From the NCBI RefSeq assembly GCF_013602415.1, contig NZ_WPAG02000002.1, positions 682,001 through 746,000 of the forward strand: a DNA stretch of 64,000 nucleotides. The letters are read 5' to 3'. The translations under genes and the position numbers were made by a program. This stretch comes from Rhodococcus sp. B50. Lineage in GTDB: Bacteria; Actinomycetota; Actinomycetes; Mycobacteriales; Mycobacteriaceae. Position 1 is the stretch's first letter; the number at the start of each line of letters is the position of its first letter. Shown one piece after another: positions 60,572 through 64,000 of this stretch. The notes under the pieces are model-generated. The model did no database searches. It had not been told where the DNA came from and worked only from the letters and a program-made list of their open reading frames with translations.

Positions 60572-61102
60572 ATGTCCGTCTTGGTCGGCTACGCGACCGC
60601 CGGAGGATCGACGCGCGGGATCGCCGAGCGCATCGCTGCGGGGTTGGAGCGTGGCGGTGCGGTGGAGCTTCGAACGTTGACCGAGGTCGACTCGGTTCGG
60701 AAGTACGAGGTGCTGATCCTCGGCAGCGCGATCCACAACGGCCAATGGCTGCCCGAGGCCACCGCAGCCGTCGACCGGTTTCGTGGGGAACTCGGTGGGC
60801 GGGCTCTGTGGGTCTTCTCGGTCTCGTCGGTCGGGGCGACGAGCACGACCCTGTCGCCCCGGCTCGCGAGACGTCTGCGCCGGATGACTCCCGAACCACG
60901 GGCGGTGCAGGCTCTCCGCTCGTCCGCGGACGTGCGCGACCACCGGTTCTTCGCAGGCGCCATCGCCCCCGGAGATTGGCCGGGGATGGGACGGATCGTC
61001 TTCCGGCTGATGGGCGGACACTACGGTGACGCCCGCGACTGGGACGACATCGATGCGTGGACGGGACGGATCCGGGCAGGACTCGTCGAGAACACGCCGT
61101 GA
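60572..61102 (+). CDS. Flavodoxin-domain protein (HemG-like)
   Basis: The 176-aa protein has the FMN phosphate loop VLVGYATAGGSTRGIAERIAAGL, LILGSAIHNGQWLPEA and LWVFSVSSVG, as in flavodoxin-fold quinone or protoporphyrinogen oxidoreductases. It has no Cys clusters. ATG 60572 follows AAAGG. Its stop abuts the convergent DUF4389 gene. The DosR-like box upstream suggests low-oxygen or redox control. Confidence 0.83.
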   Translation: MSVLVGYATAGGSTRGIAERIAAGLERGGAVELRTLTEVDSVRKYEVLILGSAIHNGQWLPEATAAVDRFRGELGGRALWVFSVSSVGATSTTLSPRLARRLRRMTPEPRAVQALRSSADVRDHRFFAGAIAPGDWPGMGRIVFRLMGGHYGDARDWDDIDAWTGRIRAGLVENTP

Positions 61103-62578
61103 TCAGGCTGGGCCGGTGCCGGCCGGGCCTGTCGACGATGTGACGGTGCTCGGTTCGACGGGTTCGCGTGGGCCCTGGTCGAACCGGAACGGCGGGTACT
61201 CGTCGCGCATCAGCGCGGCATACGCCCAGACCCGGAACAGCCACCGGTCGATGCCCATCACGAAATCGAACAACCCCCGCGGGTAGGTGCCGGTGAACAG
61301 CACCGCCACCGCGGCGAAGAACACAAGGACGCCCAGCAGCGAGCCGAAGGCCCAGCTGCCGTTGCCGGCCGGATTGTCGTTCCCGTCGCCGGTCGCGACG
61401 CCGACGCTCCACCCGCCGACCAGCACCGCCAGCACGATGTAGTGAGGGATCGCAAGCAGCCACCACTTGATCAACACCAACCCCCGGGAGAGCCGCTCGG
61501 GATACTCGACGTCGAAGTCCGCCGGATAGTCCGTGCGGTGGAGACCGAACGGCGGGTACCTGTCGGTGCCCAGCGCCGAGTAGGTGTAGAAGGCGACCCG
61601 CCAGGTCCACCGCAGCACACCGACGCCGAAATCGAACAGTGCGCGTGGATAACGACCGGTGAACAGGATCGCGAATCCGGCCGCGATCGTCGTCACGAGA
61701 AAGGCTGTGTGCAGGAAGAACAGCACGATGAAATGAGGTATCGCAGCGGCCCACTTGACCAGCCACAGCCACCGCGAGATCGGTTCGTCCAGGTCGCCGC
61801 GCAGATGTACCGGATACGGCGCTGCAGGTGTGGGCGACGGCGAGGTGGCTGCGACGGTTGTTCCGATCCCCGGCGCGGACACCGGACCCGGTGGAGGAGG
61901 CCCGTGCCGACCGAGCCCGACGGCACCGACGAGCACCAACGGCACGCCGACGACGAGGAGTACCAGACCGAGAATGAGCAGCGCGAGCACGGCCGGTCCG
62001 AGCAGATCGATGTGGATTCCGGCCTGTACATCCACGCCGATCCCCGCGGACCCGTCGGCGTTCATGACCACGACCGTCCACGTGCCGTCGCGTAGATCCC
62101 ACTCCAGTTGCCGTGTTCCTGTCCCTTCCGCGGATGCGACCCAGAACTGCTGTGCCGCCGGTGCAGTCGGGACGTTGCCACCGGGAACGTCTTGGTACGT
62201 GACATCGAACGGTTCGAACCGCAGGTCGGTCACCACGGTATGGGCGACACCCGACAGATAGGACTCGACGTCCTCGACCGGAGCTATGCCGACGAACACT
62301 GCCTGTGTGGGATCGGTTGCGGTGGCACGCACCAGCAGTCGGCCGATGTCCTCGCCGCGCAGGCCCGACGGAGTCTGGTCGTCGGTGACCAGGTCGAGTC
62401 GTTCGGAGACCAGCGCGTGTGTCTGTGTCCGGAAGGTCTCCGTGGGCCCGGTGAGGAATCCGCCGTCGCGCTGGAGGACGACGAACCATCCCAGCACGAG
62501 CGCTCCGACTGCAGCAGCGGCGCCGAGGAGCGCGAGGAGAGTTCCGACGATCAGCATGATCACTCTGCCGACGTTCAT
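61103..62578 (-). CDS. DUF4389-domain membrane protein
   Basis: The 491-aa protein has an N-terminal membrane helix (VIMLIVGTLLALLGAAAAVGAL), an extracytoplasmic region to about 180, two further helices around 190-225, then two DUF4389 units. Each has a PHFIVLFFL/PHYIVLAVL helix, ILFTGRYPRALFDFGVGVLRWTWRVAFYTYSALGTDRYPPF, and LFTGTYPRGLFDFVMGIDRWLFRVWAYAALMRDEYPPF. ATG 62578 has GGAGGA. The family is found in actinobacteria; its role is unknown. A partial DosR-like site lies 63 bp upstream. Confidence 0.85.
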   Translation of the reverse strand: MNVGRVIMLIVGTLLALLGAAAAVGALVLGWFVVLQRDGGFLTGPTETFRTQTHALVSERLDLVTDDQTPSGLRGEDIGRLLVRATATDPTQAVFVGIAPVEDVESYLSGVAHTVVTDLRFEPFDVTYQDVPGGNVPTAPAAQQFWVASAEGTGTRQLEWDLRDGTWTVVVMNADGSAGIGVDVQAGIHIDLLGPAVLALLILGLVLLVVGVPLVLVGAVGLGRHGPPPPGPVSAPGIGTTVAATSPSPTPAAPYPVHLRGDLDEPISRWLWLVKWAAAIPHFIVLFFLHTAFLVTTIAAGFAILFTGRYPRALFDFGVGVLRWTWRVAFYTYSALGTDRYPPFGLHRTDYPADFDVEYPERLSRGLVLIKWWLLAIPHYIVLAVLVGGWSVGVATGDGNDNPAGNGSWAFGSLLGVLVFFAAVAVLFTGTYPRGLFDFVMGIDRWLFRVWAYAALMRDEYPPFRFDQGPREPVEPSTVTSSTGPAGTGPA

Positions 62579-62640
62579 CGATCCGTCCTCCGGACAATCG
62601 TGGCGGCCCTCGACGTGCGATTCGTACACGATAGCTGTCG

Positions 62641-62656
62641 TTCGGGACCGATTTCC
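62641..62656 (-). promoter_or_regulatory. Partial DosR-like sequence upstream of the DUF4389 gene
   Basis: TTCGGGACCGATTTCC has a perfect left half (TTCGGGAC) but a poor right half, about 10 of 14 core positions. It lies 63 bp upstream of the gene. Confidence 0.3.
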
Positions 62657-62733
62657 AGCGTCGCTCGGTCGCCGCGTCCCAGGTGGACGTGCCTGTCCGG
62701 CTTCTCGCCCGGTGTACGAGAAGCCGGACAGGG

Positions 62734-63501
62734 TCAGAGCGCGAGTTCCGCGCGGGCGCGGCTCAGCCAATCCATCGCGGCCCGCGGGTCGTCCACTGTT
62801 CCTCCGCCGAAGCCGAGCACGAGACCGCGTCGCAACTCCTCGAACGTGCGGACCGGCCAACCACCCATCTCGTATCCGGAGTCCTGGATCCGGGTGACGA
62901 GGTCGTCGGTCAGCCCGTTCCAGCCGCAGTAGAACGCATCCGCGTCGATGTCGGCGAGGACCTGTTCGATGCCGGTGGGGTGGCGTTCGGCGTCGGGACA
63001 GCCGTGCGTGATCAGCCCCCGGGAGATGTGCGGCGCGAGCGTGAGCATCCGGCGCAGGGCCTCCGGCGAGAAGCTCGTGAAGCGGATTCGTGAGGCGTCC
63101 TCCGGGCGGTCCTCGACCACCGCGGCGATCGCCTCGCACGCCTCGACAGCCTTGATCTCGACCTGCAGGAACACATTTGTGGCGTCGAGGACCTCGGTCA
63201 GGGTGGGCACGTGGCGGCCCTCGCCGACGTCGACGGCCCGGATGCGCTCGTAGGGAAGTTCCGCGACAGGACCGAGCCCGTGGCCCGACGGGTCGGCGGC
63301 GGTGCGATCGAGGGTCGCATCATGCACCACGATCGGTACACCGTCCGAGGACAGTCGCACGTCGAACTCGAGTTCGTGGACACCGATCTCCTCGGCGAGC
63401 AGGAACGATTCGATCGTGTTCTCGGGGGACAGGTCCTTGGCGCCGCGGTGCCCGACGACGTGGTAGGTGCCGCGGCGGGGGGTCGATTCGGTGGTGGCCA
63501 T
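62734..63501 (-). CDS. Glycerophosphodiester phosphodiesterase
   Basis: The 255-aa (beta/alpha)8 enzyme splits glycerophosphodiesters to glycerol-3-phosphate and an alcohol. Motifs are the general acid HRG in VVGHRGAKDLSPENTIESF, metal ligands in ELEFDVRLSSDGVPIVVHDATLDRT, and LQVEIKAVE. There is no signal peptide, so it acts in the cytoplasm. ATG 63501 overlaps the stop of the upstream binding-protein gene by one base (TGATG), suggesting uptake and cleavage of glycerophosphodiesters, similar to ugpB-ugpQ. Confidence 0.92.
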   Translation of the reverse strand: MATTESTPRRGTYHVVGHRGAKDLSPENTIESFLLAEEIGVHELEFDVRLSSDGVPIVVHDATLDRTAADPSGHGLGPVAELPYERIRAVDVGEGRHVPTLTEVLDATNVFLQVEIKAVEACEAIAAVVEDRPEDASRIRFTSFSPEALRRMLTLAPHISRGLITHGCPDAERHPTGIEQVLADIDADAFYCGWNGLTDDLVTRIQDSGYEMGGWPVRTFEELRRGLVLGFGGGTVDDPRAAMDWLSRARAELAL

Positions 63502-64000
63502 CAGGCGACGAGCTCCTCGTACTGCTTGCGGATGTCTTCTGTGTCGCGCCGGATCACCGTCGCGGCCGCGGCGAGCGCGGCGGCCGGATCGGCGTTCTCG
63601 GTGTAGAGCTTCTGGATCACGGTGCGCATCTCGAGGATGGTCGAGGACACGTAGCGGCGGACGGCATCGGGCTGGCGGGCGCGGTCGAGTTGTTCCACGG
63701 CGAGACCGTAGTTCGGATTCTCGGCGATGCGGCTCGTGACGATCGGGGACGTCGTGGCCCCCTTCGTCGCCGGCAGGTATCCGGTGCCGACCGCCCATTC
63801 TGCTGCCTCGTCGTCGCCGGCGAGGAATTCGATCACCTTGGCCGCGGCGGCCTTCCGTTCCGGGTCGGCCTGCTTGAGAATGCCGAGTCCGGCACCGCCG
63901 GTGGGTACACCGGTGTCCTGTGCGACGGGAAGGAAACCGGCTCCGAGCTCGAACCCGGCCGCGTCGGCGCCCTTCGTCAGACCGGTCAGCGAACCCGTCG
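63501..64000 (-). CDS. Extracellular sugar/glycerophosphate-binding protein, C-terminal part (runs off the window)
   Basis: About 165 residues of a type I solute-binding protein are visible on the minus strand, up to the window edge. They include FELGAGFLPVAQDTGVPTGGAGLGILK, ERKAAAAKVIEFLAGDDEAAEWAVGTGYLPATKGA and the C-terminal helices. This is the pattern of family 1 binding proteins such as UgpB/MalE. Its one-base overlap with the phosphodiesterase gene points to glycerol-3-phosphate or glycerophosphodiester binding. The N-terminus and signal peptide lie outside. Confidence 0.85.
   Translation of the reverse strand, partial: TGSLTGLTKGADAAGFELGAGFLPVAQDTGVPTGGAGLGILKQADPERKAAAAKVIEFLAGDDEAAEWAVGTGYLPATKGATTSPIVTSRIAENPNYGLAVEQLDRARQPDAVRRYVSSTILEMRTVIQKLYTENADPAAALAAAATVIRRDTEDIRKQYEELVA

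Overview
The window is high-GC actinobacterial DNA, most probably a Rhodococcus or close Nocardiaceae relative. The evidence is gene content and order. A his cluster carries a PriA-type HisA. The trp-lgt-TM2-pyk-tesB block has the trp-region membrane protein between trpE and trpC. A nuo operon is preceded by a degenerate response-regulator gene. A polyhydroxyalkanoate synthase, a wax ester synthase/diacylglycerol acyltransferase and a mycolate-type cyclopropane synthase are also present. GTG starts, 4-base ATGA/GTGA overlaps and leaderless promoters (TANNNT-type -10 lying 6-7 nt before the start) recur throughout.

Layout. 1-1168: the 5' part of a PHA synthase gene and an XRE regulator, both leftward. 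1290-9419: histidine cluster hisD-C-B, a tiny membrane protein, an MFS transporter, hisH, a small membrane protein, priA, impA, hisF, hisI. 9506-13620: an accessory stretch between his and trp holding a tautomerase, a paired acyl-CoA dehydrogenase module, and a MarR regulator divergent from a DODA-type dioxygenase with a palindromic operator. 13665-23253: trpE, trp-region membrane protein, trpC, trpB, trpA, lgt, TM2 protein, pyk, tesB. No trpF is present, so PriA probably serves both pathways. 23220-24310: a leftward pfpI-marR pair. 24374-28271: a sulfur-type operon in which a 25-codon leader peptide ending in clustered Cys codons precedes an Fe(II)/2-oxoglutarate-type oxygenase and a methionine-type ABC importer. 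28308-29427: an iron-siderophore binding lipoprotein under an IdeR-like box. 29674-46544: a small membrane protein, a receiver-like protein and the whole respiratory complex I operon nuoA-N, with nuoE and nuoF joined in one frame. 46612-49048: msrA, a 48-aa basic protein and a membrane-anchored glutamate-synthase-like flavoprotein. 49056-62578: lipid and stress genes, namely cyclopropane synthase, WS/DGAT, BacA-like ABC transporter, ion channel, PEP synthase, a two-gene drug-type ABC exporter, a universal stress protein, a flavodoxin and a DUF4389 membrane protein. 62734-64000: a glycerophosphodiester phosphodiesterase and the end of a sugar or glycerophosphate binding protein.

How the genes work together. 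Most of the window is housekeeping: His and Trp synthesis, lipoprotein maturation, glycolysis and NADH oxidation. Three regions are more unusual. First, the Cys-leader plus oxygenase plus importer operon looks like a cysteine-responsive attenuation system. Second, the segment 49-63 kb resembles a hypoxia/dormancy set, and several of its intergenic regions carry DosR-like sequences (GTGACNNNNGNCCC). Third, the complex I operon encodes an apparent NuoE-NuoF fusion. Functions are called from motifs and remembered family features; no database search was possible.
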